From Bacillus siamensis KCTC 13613 (GTDB taxonomy: Bacteria > Bacillota > Bacilli > Bacillales > Bacillaceae), in contig NZ_AJVF01000040.1 in assembly GCF_000262045.1 (NCBI RefSeq), forward strand, positions 1 through 64,000: 64,000 bases of DNA. Reading direction: 5' to 3'. Position numbers and translations under genes: made by a program. Below, piece after piece: positions 15,332 to 25,248 of the stretch. A model generated the notes under the pieces. The model did no database searches. It had not been told where the DNA came from and saw only the letters and a list, made by a program, of their open reading frames with translations. Every line of letters starts with the position of its first letter. The stretch's first letter is position 1.

Positions 15332-15348
15332 CCGAAAAGCATAAAAAT

Positions 15349-15383
15349 AAGCTGCCGGAGTAAAGAATTCAGGCAGCTTTTTG
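15349..15383. terminator. Bidirectional terminator between cotZ and cotO
   Basis: AAGCTGCC...GGCAGCTT stem between convergent genes, T-run on the plus side and T-rich stretch on the minus side. Confidence 0.85.
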
Positions 15384-15388
15384 TATGG

Positions 15389-15970
15389 TTAAAAACCGAG
15401 CGGATGCAGCGAGGTGATATCGCTGATGGCAAGCTCAGCAGGCGCACCGTTGCTCGTCGTCCTCAAATAGATGGCATCATTTTTTCTGCCGACGATTACG
15501 CCTCTGTAAGTTTTCCCGTTGGCTTCTATCAAACAAAGCGCCCGGGGCATATTATGCGGCAGTTTCGTTAAGAAATCAATTTTTTCAAGAATGGACATTC
15601 TGCTCATCGGCTTTTTCACGCGCTTTGGCGGAACCCTCTCCTCCAAGGCGTCATTGTGAACCGCTTCAGGCTCTTTTTCTGCGGTGTCGGGCTCAGCAGC
15701 ATCCTGCACTTGCGCCGGAATTTCTTGTGCGGCTTCCTCTGTGCGGCTGTGCTGTTCAGGTGTCTGCTTTGCTGGTTCGGCAGGCGCTGCTTCGACAGGC
15801 TGAGTCTTACTTTTTTCCTCCTGCTTTCCGTGCGCGGGCTCTTCTATAGGCGGCTGAGGTGTTTTCCTTTTGATTAATATATCCTGCATTGATGATTGCG
15901 TGTCTGAATAATCCGGCTGCACAATATACATGAGCGGTTTTTTGTCCGCGTTTCTGTTTTGTTTTGACAT
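15389..15970 (-). CDS. cotO: Spore coat protein CotO
   Basis: 193 residues from the ATG six bases inside the longest frame; GGAGGG is correctly spaced for that second ATG but touches the first. The C-terminal third (SILEKIDFLTKLPHNMPRAL, then a GKTYRGVIVGR barrel-like segment) is the conserved CotO/YjbX part; the N-terminal two thirds are low-complexity Pro/Glu/Ala. It is shorter than the B. subtilis protein (about 227), the difference lying in the low-complexity part. A morphogenetic outer-coat protein in B. subtilis, controlled by sigma-K and GerE. Confidence 0.88.
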   Translation of the reverse strand: MSKQNRNADKKPLMYIVQPDYSDTQSSMQDILIKRKTPQPPIEEPAHGKQEEKSKTQPVEAAPAEPAKQTPEQHSRTEEAAQEIPAQVQDAAEPDTAEKEPEAVHNDALEERVPPKRVKKPMSRMSILEKIDFLTKLPHNMPRALCLIEANGKTYRGVIVGRKNDAIYLRTTSNGAPAELAISDITSLHPLGF

Positions 15971-16030
15971 CTTCATCCCTCCGATTCTGTCATGTTTTAT
16001 CTATATGACGGAATGATTAAAATCAGAAGA

Positions 16031-16064
16031 AAGAAAAAGCAATCCCTAAAAAGGGACTGCTTGT
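16031..16064 (-). terminator. Terminator of fabI
   Basis: Minus-strand AAGCAGTCCCT-TTTT-AGGGATTGCTT followed by Ts, immediately behind fabI. Confidence 0.9.
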
Positions 16065-16067
16065 CAA

Positions 16068-16844
16068 TTAACGTGCGGTAATATGGAAACCGGAATCAAC
16101 GTGAAGATTTTCGCCCGTGATGCCTCTTGACAGATCACTGAACAAGAATGCGGCCGTGTCACCCACTTCTTCAGGTGTTGTCGTGCGGCGCAGCGGCGCG
16201 CGCTCTTCGATTTCCTTCAGGATAGAATTGAAATCACTGATTCCTTTTGCAGAAAGCGTGCGGATCGGTCCTGCTGAAATGCTGTTGACGCGGATGTTTT
16301 CTTTTCCTAAGTCAGCCGCTAAATATCTGACACTTGCATCAAGAGACGCTTTTGCAACACCCATTACGTTATAGTTTGAAACGACGCGCTCGCCGCCGAG
16401 GTAAGTGAGTGTGACGATGCTGCCGCCTTCAGTCATGATCGGACGAGCCGCTTTTGCGACCGCTGTCAGAGAGTAAGAACTGATGTTATGTGCAAGCAGG
16501 AATCCCTCACGGTTCGTATTTAAATATTCACCGACAAGCTCCTCTTTGTTTGCAAATGCGATGCAGTGCGCAATGCCGTGAATCACGCCGACCTGCTCTT
16601 TAATGCTCGCAAAGCAAGTTTCGATCTCAGCGTCATTTGTCACATCACACGGAAGGATGAGAGAATCATTTCTTTCTAATGTAGCCGCAAGGTCATGAAC
16701 TGATTTTTCCAATCGCTCCCCTGCGTAAGTGAAAATGAGGCGCGCTCCGGCTTCATGAAGCGAGCGGGCGATTCCCCAGGCGATACTGCGTTTATTGGCA
16801 ACGCCCATCACAACGATGTTGCGGCCTTCTAGTGAGAAATTCAT
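16068..16844 (-). CDS. fabI: Enoyl-[acyl-carrier-protein] reductase FabI
   Basis: 258 residues, short-chain dehydrogenase fold. N-terminal cofactor loop VMGVANKRSIAWGIA (12-26, FabI-type rather than plain Rossmann), catalytic Tyr/Lys in YNVMGVAK near 157-164, and ISAGPIRTLSAKGI. It reduces trans-2-enoyl-ACP with NAD(P)H, the last step of fatty acid elongation. A single-gene unit with a FapR operator upstream. B. subtilis also has FabL; this is the FabI (YjbW) type. Confidence 0.95.
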   Translation of the reverse strand: MNFSLEGRNIVVMGVANKRSIAWGIARSLHEAGARLIFTYAGERLEKSVHDLAATLERNDSLILPCDVTNDAEIETCFASIKEQVGVIHGIAHCIAFANKEELVGEYLNTNREGFLLAHNISSYSLTAVAKAARPIMTEGGSIVTLTYLGGERVVSNYNVMGVAKASLDASVRYLAADLGKENIRVNSISAGPIRTLSAKGISDFNSILKEIEERAPLRRTTTPEEVGDTAAFLFSDLSRGITGENLHVDSGFHITAR

Positions 16845-16882
16845 ATGTATAAAGCCTCCTGTAATCGTCTTAAAGACATAAT

Positions 16883-16899
16883 TTAGTACCTGATCTTAA
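16883..16899 (-). promoter_or_regulatory. FapR operator of fabI
   Basis: TTAGTACCTGATCTTAA closely matches the FapR box TTAGTACCNGNTACTAA (left half perfect, right half degenerate). It lies just downstream of the predicted -10, as in other FapR targets. FapR is released by malonyl-CoA. Confidence 0.8.
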
Positions 16900-16904
16900 T
16901 TTTT

Positions 16905-16933
16905 ATCATATCATAACCTTGTCCAGATTGAAA
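16905..16933 (-). promoter_or_regulatory. Probable sigma-A promoter of fabI
   Basis: Minus-strand TTTCAA (16928-16933), 17-base spacer, TATGAT (16905-16910), five bases upstream of the FapR box. Confidence 0.65.
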
Positions 16934-16941
16934 GCATGGGA

Positions 16942-16976
16942 AAAAGACCGCGGAGTGTTGAAGCGGTCTCTTTTTA
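16942..16976 (-). terminator. Terminator of the thiamine operon
   Basis: Minus-strand AGACCGC...GCGGTCT followed by TTTTT at the end of thiD. Confidence 0.85.
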
Positions 16977-17786
16977 TCTCGTCTGCAGGCTGTTTCTTTT
17001 ATAGGCAAAATGATTTGTCGGCCCGTGTCCAGCTCCGATGCCGAGCGTATGTTCCACGGCTTCACGCACAAAGTTGGCGGCTGTCTCAAACGCGGCTTGA
17101 ATATGTTTTCCTTTTGCGGTCTCCGCCGTCAGCGCAGCCGCAAATGTACAGCCCGTTCCGTGGGTGTGTTTCGTGTCAATATAGGCGTGACTGATTCCGG
17201 TAAAAGATGAACCGTCAAATAATAAATCAACGATTTTTCCCTTTTCCGGCTGGTGTCCGCCTTTTATGATGACGTTCTTTGCCCCAAGATGGCAAAGGCG
17301 TTCCGCCGCTTTTTTCCGGTCTTCAAACGTACGGATTTCCATTCCGGTCAATGCCTCAGCTTCCGGAACATTCGGCGTAATCGCATAACTGCGCGGAATT
17401 AACAGCTCTTTTAACGCGGCCTGTGCTTCCTCACGCAGCAGGGATGCGCCTCCTTTGGCAATCATGACGGGATCAGTGATGAGATGCTCCAGTCTGTACT
17501 GATCCATTTTTTCCGCAATTTCCGCAATCATCTCCGCGCTCCACAGCATTCCCGTTTTTATCGCGTCAGGCCGCAGATCTTCCGCCACCGCGTCGATCTG
17601 GCTGCCGAGCGCTTCCCGGGTGAGCGGGTAGATGCCGTGAACCCCCAATGTATTCTGGGCGGTTACCGCTGTAATGGCTGACATCCCGAAGACGCCGAGC
17701 TCCTGAAAAGTTTTCAGGTCCGCCTGTATACCGGCCCCTCCTCCTGAATCTGACCCGGCAATCGTCAATGCTTTGCAAATGCTCAT
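16974..17786 (-). CDS. thiD: Hydroxymethylpyrimidine/phosphomethylpyrimidine kinase ThiD
   Basis: 270 residues, ribokinase-like fold. Substrate loop GSDSGGGAGIQADLKTF (12-28), VMIAKGG near 137-143 and the anion-hole/catalytic GTGCTFAAALTA near 211-222 with the base Asp/Cys in that loop region. It phosphorylates HMP and HMP-P for the pyrimidine half of thiamine. Last gene of the operon, 22 bases after thiF; corresponds to B. subtilis YjbV/ThiD. Confidence 0.93.
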   Translation of the reverse strand: MSICKALTIAGSDSGGGAGIQADLKTFQELGVFGMSAITAVTAQNTLGVHGIYPLTREALGSQIDAVAEDLRPDAIKTGMLWSAEMIAEIAEKMDQYRLEHLITDPVMIAKGGASLLREEAQAALKELLIPRSYAITPNVPEAEALTGMEIRTFEDRKKAAERLCHLGAKNVIIKGGHQPEKGKIVDLLFDGSSFTGISHAYIDTKHTHGTGCTFAAALTAETAKGKHIQAAFETAANFVREAVEHTLGIGAGHGPTNHFAYKRNSLQTR

Positions 17787-17808
17787 GCTGTTTTTCTCTC
17801 CTTTCGCA

Positions 17809-18819
17809 TTATCCGATCCATTTATGATAAAAGGATTTCGCTCTGCTGATGTCGCTTGTACCGTGAATTAATGCTCTGCCGTCACGAAACAGAACCATCT
17901 TGAAACTGTCTGTCGTGAAAGAAATTAAATACGGATTGGCCGAAACGTCAAGCCCGGCCCGTCTGAGCTGTCCCGAAAGCCTTTGCAGATCAAACGGCTC
18001 TGAGATTCCTGTTCTGATCTGTACCGTGTTTCTCCCGCACAGAACAGCCGCTTTTGACTGATTCTTGTAAGATAAAAACGGAAAATCGTTCGTGCCGCAG
18101 CTTGGGCAATCAGCTTTCTTGAGACGGGCAGCATTTATTTCGGACCGTTCATTTTTCCACAAATCAAACGAGCGGAGAACATGCTCAACAGGTCCGCCTG
18201 TTAACAGCTTCAGCGCGTCTGCAGTCTGAAAAACAGCCGTCTGTAATACAGCCGGACTGATAATTCCCGCCGTATCACATGTCATACCGCCTAAAGGCAA
18301 TGTCTCAAGCAGACAGTGAAGGCACGGCGTGACACCGGGAATGACGGTAAAGGAGAGTCCATAGCTGCCGACACAGGCGCCGTACAGAAAGGGAATTCCT
18401 TTCTGTACAGCCGCATCGTTCACAATCAGCCTCGTTTCAAAGTTGTCAGTCGCGTCAATGATAAGAGATGCGTCACAAATCAGTCCGGGTGCGTTTTCCG
18501 CAGTGACATCCATGACAAATCCTTTCACATCTACATCGCTGTTGATGGATTTAAGCCGTTTTTCAGCTGCTGCGGCTTTCGGCATTTCCTGTCTGACATC
18601 ATCTTCGGTATAAAGCTGCTGGCGCTGGAGATTACTCCACTCCACATAATCTCTGTCAGCGATCGTTACCTTCCCGACCCCTGCTCTGACAAGCATCTCC
18701 GCATTTGCCGCACCAAGCGCACCCGCGCCGATAATCACGGCATGAGACGACCGGAGCTTCTCCTGTCCGGAGGGACCGATCGGCTGATACAGCTCCTGTC
18801 TGGAATATCTGTCCGTCAT
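17809..18819 (-). CDS. thiF: Sulfur carrier protein ThiS adenylyltransferase ThiF
   Basis: 336 residues. E1/MoeB-type: Rossmann ATP loop [19 protein letters not shown] near 32-50, [13 protein letters not shown] (Arg finger region), and a catalytic DATDNFETR segment near 134. A single CPSC pair near 250 may remain of the zinc site. It adenylates the C-terminal Gly of ThiS. Overlaps thiG by 4 bases, indicating coupling. Same length as B. subtilis ThiF. Confidence 0.93.
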   Translation of the reverse strand: MTDRYSRQELYQPIGPSGQEKLRSSHAVIIGAGALGAANAEMLVRAGVGKVTIADRDYVEWSNLQRQQLYTEDDVRQEMPKAAAAEKRLKSINSDVDVKGFVMDVTAENAPGLICDASLIIDATDNFETRLIVNDAAVQKGIPFLYGACVGSYGLSFTVIPGVTPCLHCLLETLPLGGMTCDTAGIISPAVLQTAVFQTADALKLLTGGPVEHVLRSFDLWKNERSEINAARLKKADCPSCGTNDFPFLSYKNQSKAAVLCGRNTVQIRTGISEPFDLQRLSGQLRRAGLDVSANPYLISFTTDSFKMVLFRDGRALIHGTSDISRAKSFYHKWIG

Positions 18820-19586
18820 ACCGGAAGACCGTCCCGCGGACTGCTTGCAGTTCCGTAATCTTTCACCGGAATCCGCCCGGCTTCATAAGAAAGGCGGCCC
18901 GCTTCTACGGCAAGCTTCATCGCCCGGGCCATTTTGACCGGATCATCAGCGCCTGACACAGCGGTATTTAATAACACACCGTCAGCTCCGAGCTCCATCG
19001 CGCAGGCAGCGTCTTTTGAAGAACCAATGCCGGCATCGACAATGACCGGAACTTTCGCCTGTTCAATGATGAAGGACAGATTCAGCGGATTTAAAATTCC
19101 CTGGCCTGAACCGATCGGTGAAGCGCCCGGCATAATAGCATGGACTCCGAGCTCCTCAAGACGCCTTGCGAGCACGACATCATCTGACGTATACGGAAGA
19201 ACGATAAATCCCTCTTCAAGCAGCTGCTCTGATGCTTTCAGCGTTTCAACCGGATCAGGCAAAAGTGACCGGCTGCAACCGATGACTTCCACTTTTATCA
19301 TGTCACAAAGTCCCGAAGCTTTAGCAAGCCTTGCGATTCTGACCGCCTCTTCAGCCGTTGCGGCGCCGGCTGTATTCGGGAGAAGCGTGTACTTAGACAA
19401 ATCAAGCTGTTCGAGAAAGTTTGGCTGAGACTGTTCAAAGATGTTCATCCGCCGCACCGCAAAGGTTAAAATATCTGATTCCGAGACGGCCACCGCCTCT
19501 TTCTGAATCTCAAAACTCGGATATTTTCCCGTTCCTAACAGCAATCTTGACTGAAACTGTTTCCCGCCTATTGTTAACATCCTCAT
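18816..19586 (-). CDS. thiG: Thiazole synthase ThiG
   Basis: 256 residues, TIM-barrel. The IKVEVIG strand carries the Lys known to form the imine with deoxyxylulose phosphate; [13 protein letters not shown] and PVIVDAGIG are the phosphate-binding loops. It forms the thiazole ring with ThiS thiocarboxylate and the glycine imine made by ThiO. Overlaps both neighbours by 4 bases (thiS and thiF), so the set is translationally coupled. Confidence 0.95.
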   Translation of the reverse strand: MRMLTIGGKQFQSRLLLGTGKYPSFEIQKEAVAVSESDILTFAVRRMNIFEQSQPNFLEQLDLSKYTLLPNTAGAATAEEAVRIARLAKASGLCDMIKVEVIGCSRSLLPDPVETLKASEQLLEEGFIVLPYTSDDVVLARRLEELGVHAIMPGASPIGSGQGILNPLNLSFIIEQAKVPVIVDAGIGSSKDAACAMELGADGVLLNTAVSGADDPVKMARAMKLAVEAGRLSYEAGRIPVKDYGTASSPRDGLPV

Positions 19587-19786
19587 CCGCCTCCTACAAA
19601 ATGGACAATTTCTATGACGTCGCGATCACATAAACTTGTGTTTTCATAATTCTTTTTTTCGATGATTTCTTTATTTCTTTCTACAACTACGATTCTTTGA
19701 TCAAGCTGATACGATTCAAGCAAATCCTGAACCGTCCCCTCTTTTCGATTCCAATCAATTTGTTTTCCGTTCAGCTGAAGGATCAT
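19583..19786 (-). CDS. thiS: Sulfur carrier protein ThiS
   Basis: 67 residues, ubiquitin-like beta-grasp protein ending in the mandatory Gly-Gly tail (EIVHFVGGG). ThiF adenylates that tail and sulfur is added to give the thiocarboxylate donor for ThiG. Overlaps thiO and thiG by 4 bases each. Start ATG overlaps the thiO stop. Confidence 0.93.
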   Translation of the reverse strand: MILQLNGKQIDWNRKEGTVQDLLESYQLDQRIVVVERNKEIIEKKNYENTSLCDRDVIEIVHFVGGG

Positions 19787-20892
19787 ATTTGAACAGCCTC
19801 CTTGCGATCAATTCGAAACGCTTCTTCCCATTCATGTTTAACCTGTCTTCCCAGGATCATATCCCGCACCATTTCAGCCGTTGCCGGAGCTAGCAGGATG
19901 CCGTTTCGAAAATGGCCGGCGGCGAATATGATGCCGCTGTTATCAGGATGCCGCCCGATAAACGGCTTTCCGTCTTTTGTCCCCGGCCTGAGCCCCGCCC
20001 AAAACCGGTCTATTTTCATATGTTCGATGGCGGGAAGCATGGTTTTCGCTTTCGCAATGACAGCCTCAATCCCGCCGATGTCAGGCGTGTCGCTCCAGTC
20101 GCCCCGTTTCATCGTGGCGCCGATGACAAGCCGCCCGCTTTTTCTCGGAACGACATAACAATGATCATGGTAAAGGGTTTTGGTCAGCGGGATTTCGTCA
20201 TTCCACACAGAGAGGCATTCTCCTTTCACAGGGAAAAAAGGCTGTCCCAAGCCGAGCTGGCTGAAAAACCGGCCGCTCCATACACCGCTGGCAACTGCGA
20301 CTTTGTCAGCATAAACATCCCCGCCGGACGTTGTGATGCAGTATTCCCCGTTCACCCGTTTTACGGAAGTGACTTGTGTATGCTCACATATGTCAGCGCC
20401 ATAACGCCGCGCCCCTTTTGCATATGCTTTGCAAACATAGTAAGGTTCTACATGGACATCGTCTTTTATAAAATATGCGCCGAGAATGTCCTTTGAAGTG
20501 TAAGGTTCTTTTTCAAGAACCTCCTCCGCTGAGAGCCAAGTGACGGAAGGCAAATCATCCATTTTCCGTAAACGGATCATGTCTTCTTCTGTATACGCCA
20601 GTTTAAGCATTCCGCCGTTATGGCGCCTGATATTAATGCCGCTGGCTTCCTCAAGCTCTTGCCCCGCCGCTTCATACAGTCTTTGGCTGTGCATAGCAAA
20701 ATCAAAAAACGCATCCCGGTTTTCACATTCCGCGTGAGCGCCAAGCATTCCCGCCGCAGCGCTTGTCGTTTTTCGGCCGATTGCTCCGTCTTCAAACAAG
20801 ACAACGTTCTGCTGCGTCTTCGCCAGCTCATAAGAAATGGCGCATCCGATAATTCCGCCCCCGATAACCGCCGTATCATAGTGCTTCTTCAT
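19783..20892 (-). CDS. thiO: Glycine oxidase ThiO
   Basis: 369 residues, FAD-dependent D-amino-acid-oxidase family. N-terminal dinucleotide loop [16 protein letters not shown] (9-24), later [20 protein letters not shown] and the C-terminal [14 protein letters not shown], all typical of glycine oxidase. It oxidises glycine to iminoglycine (or glyoxylate) for ThiG. Same length as B. subtilis ThiO. Overlaps tenI by 17 bases. Confidence 0.95.
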   Translation of the reverse strand: MKKHYDTAVIGGGIIGCAISYELAKTQQNVVLFEDGAIGRKTTSAAAGMLGAHAECENRDAFFDFAMHSQRLYEAAGQELEEASGINIRRHNGGMLKLAYTEEDMIRLRKMDDLPSVTWLSAEEVLEKEPYTSKDILGAYFIKDDVHVEPYYVCKAYAKGARRYGADICEHTQVTSVKRVNGEYCITTSGGDVYADKVAVASGVWSGRFFSQLGLGQPFFPVKGECLSVWNDEIPLTKTLYHDHCYVVPRKSGRLVIGATMKRGDWSDTPDIGGIEAVIAKAKTMLPAIEHMKIDRFWAGLRPGTKDGKPFIGRHPDNSGIIFAAGHFRNGILLAPATAEMVRDMILGRQVKHEWEEAFRIDRKEAVQI

Positions 20893-21493
20893 AATCAGCC
20901 TCCCTCACCGCGCGTGCACACCGTTTTGCCGCCTCCTCAGGATTTTCAGCTGAGAAAATGCCTGACATGACAGCAATTCCGTCCGGTTTCGCCTGCTTTG
21001 TGAGCCGGATCGTCTGCAGTGTCATTCCGCCGATTGCAATGACAGGGATGGAAAGCGTGCGTTTGATCTCTGAAAGCAGGCTGATGCCTCTTGCTTCAAG
21101 TCCTTGTTTACATTCGGTTTCAAACACATGGCCGAACACCACATAATCCGCATCTTCCTTTTCAGCTTGGATGGCTTCTTCCAGCGAATGAACCGAACGT
21201 CCGATATGAAGATGGGGAAATCTGCTTCGCACCTGCTTTACGGAAAAGCTGCGGGATGGAAGCTGAACACGGTGTATGTTGGCAAAAAGCGCGATATCCG
21301 CTCTGTCATTGATGATCAATTTGTCCTTATCCGCACCTCCCTTTTTCAAAAGGGACAAAAGCTGCATGATCTCTCCCGCTGTTTTGTCCCGCTCCCTGAT
21401 ATGGATAAAGCTTACTTCGCGCTGAATCGATAGAATATCCTCGGCCAGCTCGGCAACGGGTTTGCGATTATCAGTTACGGCGTGCAGCTCCAA
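20876..21493 (-). CDS. tenI: Thiazole tautomerase TenI
   Basis: 205 residues from a TTG at 21491-21493, chosen because AGAGGTGG precedes it by six bases and the length equals B. subtilis TenI; the longer ATG frame (21568) would run inside tenA. ThiE-like TIM barrel (phosphate loop [18 protein letters not shown]), but TenI aromatises the thiazole tautomer rather than coupling the halves. Overlaps the end of tenA. Confidence 0.9.
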   Translation of the reverse strand: MELHAVTDNRKPVAELAEDILSIQREVSFIHIRERDKTAGEIMQLLSLLKKGGADKDKLIINDRADIALFANIHRVQLPSRSFSVKQVRSRFPHLHIGRSVHSLEEAIQAEKEDADYVVFGHVFETECKQGLEARGISLLSEIKRTLSIPVIAIGGMTLQTIRLTKQAKPDGIAVMSGIFSAENPEEAAKRCARAVREADYEEAL

Positions 21494-22178
21494 AGGATTC
21501 CACCTCTTTTCCGCCCTTCTCGGACCAGCCTTCTTTTTGATAAGCCATTCCCCAAAATTGATATTCATAATAGCTTGAAATCACAAAATTCTCTTTCATT
21601 TTCGCGCGGATTTCCTCTGTGCTGTTTTCAGCAATCTCGTCAAAACGGCTGATCTGTTCTTCGACCTGCTGTCTGAACCAGTCTCCGCCGTATGTACCGA
21701 TCCATTTTTCGTAAATCGGATGTTCCGGTTTGCATTCCTTTAAGCGTTCGCCGACTTCATAATAAAGCCAATAGCAGGGCAGAAGCGCGGCTAAAATTTC
21801 TCCAAAATTCCCGCTCATCACCGATCTGTACATATGAGACGTATAAGAATAGGCTGTCGGCGCCGGCTTAAATGCCGCGCGCTCTTCTTCTGTAATCCCT
21901 AAAAGCTCCGTAAATTCGCGGTGCAGCGCCATTTCCGCTTCATATGTGCCCTGAGCGTGGCCCGCCATCCTTCCCGTCGTAAACAAGTCTTCGGCATATG
22001 CGGCTGCAAACGCCTGAACTTTTGCAAAATGCGTCAAGTAGTAGGAATCTTGCAGCACGTAATAACTGAAACGGTCTAACGGCAGGCTTCCGTCACCGAT
22101 CCCTGTTACAAACGGATGAACAAAGCTTCCGTCCCACCATTCGGCTGCCGCCAGTCTGCATTCTTCAGAAAATGTCAT
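21471..22178 (-). CDS. tenA: Aminopyrimidine aminohydrolase / thiaminase II TenA
   Basis: 235 residues, all-helical TenA fold. The catalytic Cys is C135 ([13 protein letters not shown]), with active-site acidic/aromatic residues in LQDSYYL (43-49). It hydrolyses aminomethyl-HMP (salvage of degraded thiamine) and thiamine itself. First gene of the operon, right behind the TPP riboswitch. The ATG is preceded by GGGGGGAAAA. Confidence 0.95.
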   Translation of the reverse strand: MTFSEECRLAAAEWWDGSFVHPFVTGIGDGSLPLDRFSYYVLQDSYYLTHFAKVQAFAAAYAEDLFTTGRMAGHAQGTYEAEMALHREFTELLGITEEERAAFKPAPTAYSYTSHMYRSVMSGNFGEILAALLPCYWLYYEVGERLKECKPEHPIYEKWIGTYGGDWFRQQVEEQISRFDEIAENSTEEIRAKMKENFVISSYYEYQFWGMAYQKEGWSEKGGKEVESFGAARRN

Positions 22179-22199
22179 AAAGTTTTCCCCCCTGATAAA

Positions 22200-22368
22200 A
22201 TAAAAAAACCACTTTCCCGCATCGGAAAAGTGGTTTGGAATTTATCTGGATAAAAGGAACCCAAAAAATACCGCTCCACTTCCCTACGCAGGTCTGAACC
22301 TGTTCAAGTTATGAGGGTCTAAAAGTCTCACTTTTATCTCAGCCCTTATGAAGGACACCCCTAGTGGT
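22200..22368 (-). promoter_or_regulatory. TPP (THI-box) riboswitch with terminator, leader of tenA operon
   Basis: Minus strand: CCACTAGGGGTGTCC, GGGCTGAGA, then ACCCTCATAACTTGAACAGG and CTGCGTAGGGAAGTGG, the conserved THI-box elements, with P1 CCACT/AGTGG. Downstream (22200-22236) the terminator AAACCACTTTTCC-GATGC-GGGAAAGTGGTTT with seven Ts can compete with P1. TPP is expected to cause termination. Confidence 0.96.
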
Positions 22369-22401
22369 CATACGATTGATCATTTACTTGTTATGCCTTC
22401 T

Positions 22402-22429
22402 ATCTTATCACGAAATGCAATTTGGTCAA
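22402..22429 (-). promoter_or_regulatory. Sigma-A promoter of the tenA operon
   Basis: Minus-strand TTGACC (22424-22429), 16 bases, TAAGAT (22402-22407). The -35 overlaps the yjbQ stop codon, so read-through from yjbQ is possible. Confidence 0.7.
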
Positions 22430-24270
22430 GCTTCAAGGATTTTTCTCAGCTCCGACACGTAGTTGCGTGAGCCCGTAACGATGAGACGGTCTCCTGTTTT
22501 CAGCCTCGTGTCCCCGTGCGGAACGATGCTGTCCACACCTCTGAAAATCCGGACGAAAATCACATCGCCCATCAGCGGAAATTCGCGCAGAATAATGCCG
22601 TTATACGCCGTATTTTCCAGATTGATCTGATAAAGCGAAGACTCTTCATTCGTCAGAAGGTTCATCACGCCCGGCGCCTCAATTAATGCGCGCAAGAGCG
22701 TCTTTGTAGACAGAAGGATAGAAAAAATACTGATGCCCTCTTCCTTCAGTTTTGTTTCATGTTCAACCGAGCCGACGCTTGCGATGATGCGCTCAGTCCC
22801 TTTCTCTTTCGCCATTAAGGCGATTTCAGCGTTCACATCTTCATTTCCCGTCGCCACGACAAGAATATCCGTTTTAAAAATACCGTGCGACTCAAGCGTG
22901 CCGGGCTCGTAATCAGAAATCGTTTCAACAGAAAAAACAGATTCCGCAAGCTTTTCCCCGGCATTTTCCTGATACACATGGACGACCCGCACATCATATT
23001 CCTCATCAGGCAGCTCCAGCGTCACCGGAAGCGTCATTTGGTTGGCGCCGATAAATGTAATGCGCTTCTTTTCCTGCGGCGCACTTTGCCGCTTGAATAA
23101 TTTTTTAAAGCCGACCGGTGTGATGATGCTGGCGATAACCGCAACCAAAGTCAGCGCGCCGGACATATTGGCGCTGATAATGTGTAGCCTTTCTCCGATC
23201 GTAGCCGCCGCGATAACAAGCGACAGCGTAGAAGTCAGCAAAAACCCCGAAGCAAACACGGTTCTTTTGTCATACCATTTCTTTAAATAAAACACCGGGA
23301 ATATTTTGCTGATAAACAGCGCAAGCAGAAGCAGCGGAATCATCGTCAAAGTTTTTGGATCTTGGAAGAGCGTCCATATGTCCAGCTTCACCCCGACCAT
23401 GACGAAAAAGATCGGAATTAAAAACCCGTAGCCGAATGAATCCAGCTGCTCCACCATTTCTTTATTCGGCGACAGAAGCGATACCAAAACGCCTGCTAAA
23501 AATGCACCGAGAATATTTTCCGCCCCGAGAGATTCCGATAAAGCGACAAGCACGATAATCAGTGTAAAGATGGCTCGCGTGCCGATCTGGACAGTGCCTT
23601 TAGACATCGACTGCACAAATGAGCGGTGTTTAAAGATCCTGCCGAAGAAATACAGCACCACCCCCGCGGCAAAGAGAATCAAAAGAAGCCACATATTTCC
23701 GCTGTCTTCCCCGTAAAGAGAAGAGAAGAAAGCGAGCAGAATCATCGTAGCCAAGTCCGCAATAACGGCGACAAGCAGAATGATCTGGCCGATATTGGAA
23801 TTCATGATCCGTTCTTCCTTTAAAGTCGGAACGACCACACCGAGTGATATTGTCGAAATAATAAGCGTCATTAAAAACGCGTTTTGAATAAAACCGGCTA
23901 ATACAAAGGCATAGGACAGCAGCAATGATAAAATAAAGATGCCGAAAAATATGATCAGTGCGGCAGAAAACGTATTGGGTGCTTCCTTGCCGTTCGGAAG
24001 GAATTGTTTTTTCTTCCCTTTCTCAAATGACGAAAAGTCAATTTCCAATCCGCTTAAAAACATTAAAAAGATAAAGCCGAGAACAGACAGCGTCTCCAGC
24101 CACGTGTCTCCCTGAACGACGAGATTCAGGCCGCTTTTTCCGATAATAAGCCCCATGATGATTTCCGCGACAACGACCGGAATGCTGAGCTTAAACCGAT
24201 GTAAAAGGAGCGGTGTCAAAAAAGCGACGATCAGAACGACGACTAAAGAAGCGACTGATGTGTGTTCCAT
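22426..24270 (-). CDS. yjbQ: CPA2-family monovalent cation/proton antiporter YjbQ
   Basis: 614 residues. The N-terminal two thirds (1-380) are about a dozen membrane segments of the CPA2 (KefB/NapA) type, with FLSGLEIDF near 66-74 typical of the family. The C-terminal part contains an RCK/TrkA-N-like nucleotide domain (ITFIGANQMTLPVTLE...; VVATGNEDVN) and a TrkA-C tail (IILREFPLMGDVIFVRIFRG, TGDRLIVTGS). Probably K+ or Na+/H+ exchange gated by a ligand; corresponds to B. subtilis YjbQ. Ribosome site AAGGAGG. A terminator-like hairpin sits in its leader. Confidence 0.88.
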   Translation of the reverse strand: MEHTSVASLVVVLIVAFLTPLLLHRFKLSIPVVVAEIIMGLIIGKSGLNLVVQGDTWLETLSVLGFIFLMFLSGLEIDFSSFEKGKKKQFLPNGKEAPNTFSAALIIFFGIFILSLLLSYAFVLAGFIQNAFLMTLIISTISLGVVVPTLKEERIMNSNIGQIILLVAVIADLATMILLAFFSSLYGEDSGNMWLLLILFAAGVVLYFFGRIFKHRSFVQSMSKGTVQIGTRAIFTLIIVLVALSESLGAENILGAFLAGVLVSLLSPNKEMVEQLDSFGYGFLIPIFFVMVGVKLDIWTLFQDPKTLTMIPLLLLALFISKIFPVFYLKKWYDKRTVFASGFLLTSTLSLVIAAATIGERLHIISANMSGALTLVAVIASIITPVGFKKLFKRQSAPQEKKRITFIGANQMTLPVTLELPDEEYDVRVVHVYQENAGEKLAESVFSVETISDYEPGTLESHGIFKTDILVVATGNEDVNAEIALMAKEKGTERIIASVGSVEHETKLKEEGISIFSILLSTKTLLRALIEAPGVMNLLTNEESSLYQINLENTAYNGIILREFPLMGDVIFVRIFRGVDSIVPHGDTRLKTGDRLIVTGSRNYVSELRKILEA

Positions 24271-24295
24271 TTGTAAATACCTCCTTAAAACAAGG

Positions 24296-24324
24296 GTTAT
24301 AAAAGCCCGCTTAAAGCGGGCAAT
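24296..24324 (-). promoter_or_regulatory. Terminator-like hairpin in the yjbQ leader
   Basis: Minus-strand GCCCGCTTTAAGCGGGC (self-complementary) followed by TTTTA, only about 30 bases before the yjbQ start. It could be an attenuator; no aptamer is recognised upstream. Confidence 0.55.
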
Positions 24325-24495
24325 ACCTTACTTTTTTTAAAAACATAACGCATATTCTAACAAGGCTGGCGGCGAAAAAAAAGTGATAAGGCATTATTTC
24401 TTCAAATTCTTTTTTAATTTGTACCAAAACAGCGTAATTAGGTAAAGGAATTAGTCCCATAATAAATAAAAAACCGGAAAAGGGAGGCTGACAGA

Positions 24496-25245
24496 ATGGC
24501 TTATGACATCATCAGCGATATACACGGATGTTATGACGAAATGATCGCGTTAATGCAAAAGCTCGGATATGAAGTGAAAGACGGAATGCCCGTCCATTCT
24601 GAAGACAGAACGCTAGTCTTTGCGGGAGATTTAACAGACAGAGGCCCCAAATCCGTAGATGTGATGCGTTTCGTGGCAAAAGCATATGAAAAAGGCATCG
24701 TCCGTTATGTCCCGGGAAATCATTGCAACAAACTGTATCGTTACTTAAAAGGAAACCCCGTAAAAGTGATGCACGGACTGGAAACGACGGCAGCCGAACT
24801 GAAAGAGCTGTCTCCCGCCGACAGAACGGAAGTCTCCAGACAATTTATCCGATTATATGAGTCAGCGCCGCTTTATGACATTTTACATAATGGCGATCTC
24901 GTTGTCGCCCACGCCGGCATAAAAGCTGACGATATCGGTAAATACTCGCGTAAGGTAAAAGAATTTGTGTTGTACGGCGATATCACGGGTGAAACGCATC
25001 CCGACGGCAGACCCGTCAGGAGAGACTGGGCCGCCGCCTATGAAGGGAAGGCATGGATTGTTTACGGCCATACCCCGGTAAAACGCCCCCGGATCGTCAA
25101 CCGTACAATCAACATTGATACAGGATGCGTCTTCGGGAATCAGCTGACAGGCTTTCGCTTTCCGGAGCATGAAACCGTCTCTGTTGAAAGCTCAATGCTC
25201 TATGATGCTTCACGCTTTCGCGAAGATCAAGGCAGTCAGACATGA
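24496..25245 (+). CDS. prpE: Metallophosphatase PrpE (bis(5'-nucleosyl)-tetraphosphatase-like)
   Basis: 249 residues, PPP phosphoesterase fold: [10 protein letters not shown] (DxH) at 7-16, [12 protein letters not shown] (GDxxDRG) near 37-48, PGNHCNK (GNHE variant with Cys for Glu) near 75-81, VAHAG and the C-terminal YGHTPV. B. subtilis PrpE (YjbP) has phosphatase activity and has been linked to spore germination and to Ap4A hydrolysis. The AAAAGGGAGG ribosome site precedes ATG. Divergent from yjbQ. Confidence 0.92.
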   Translation: MAYDIISDIHGCYDEMIALMQKLGYEVKDGMPVHSEDRTLVFAGDLTDRGPKSVDVMRFVAKAYEKGIVRYVPGNHCNKLYRYLKGNPVKVMHGLETTAAELKELSPADRTEVSRQFIRLYESAPLYDILHNGDLVVAHAGIKADDIGKYSRKVKEFVLYGDITGETHPDGRPVRRDWAAAYEGKAWIVYGHTPVKRPRIVNRTINIDTGCVFGNQLTGFRFPEHETVSVESSMLYDASRFREDQGSQT

Positions 25246-25248
25246 AAA

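Noticed and set aside
12745-15335. CRISPR-like or tandem repeat array in the cot cluster
   Set aside because: The apparent repetition is protein-level paralogy (CotV/CotX repeats, CotY/CotZ), not a DNA repeat array; no regular spacers.
16974-22178. Horizontal acquisition of the thiamine operon
   Set aside because: Gene order, overlaps and the TPP riboswitch are those of the B. subtilis group, and base composition is like the flanks.
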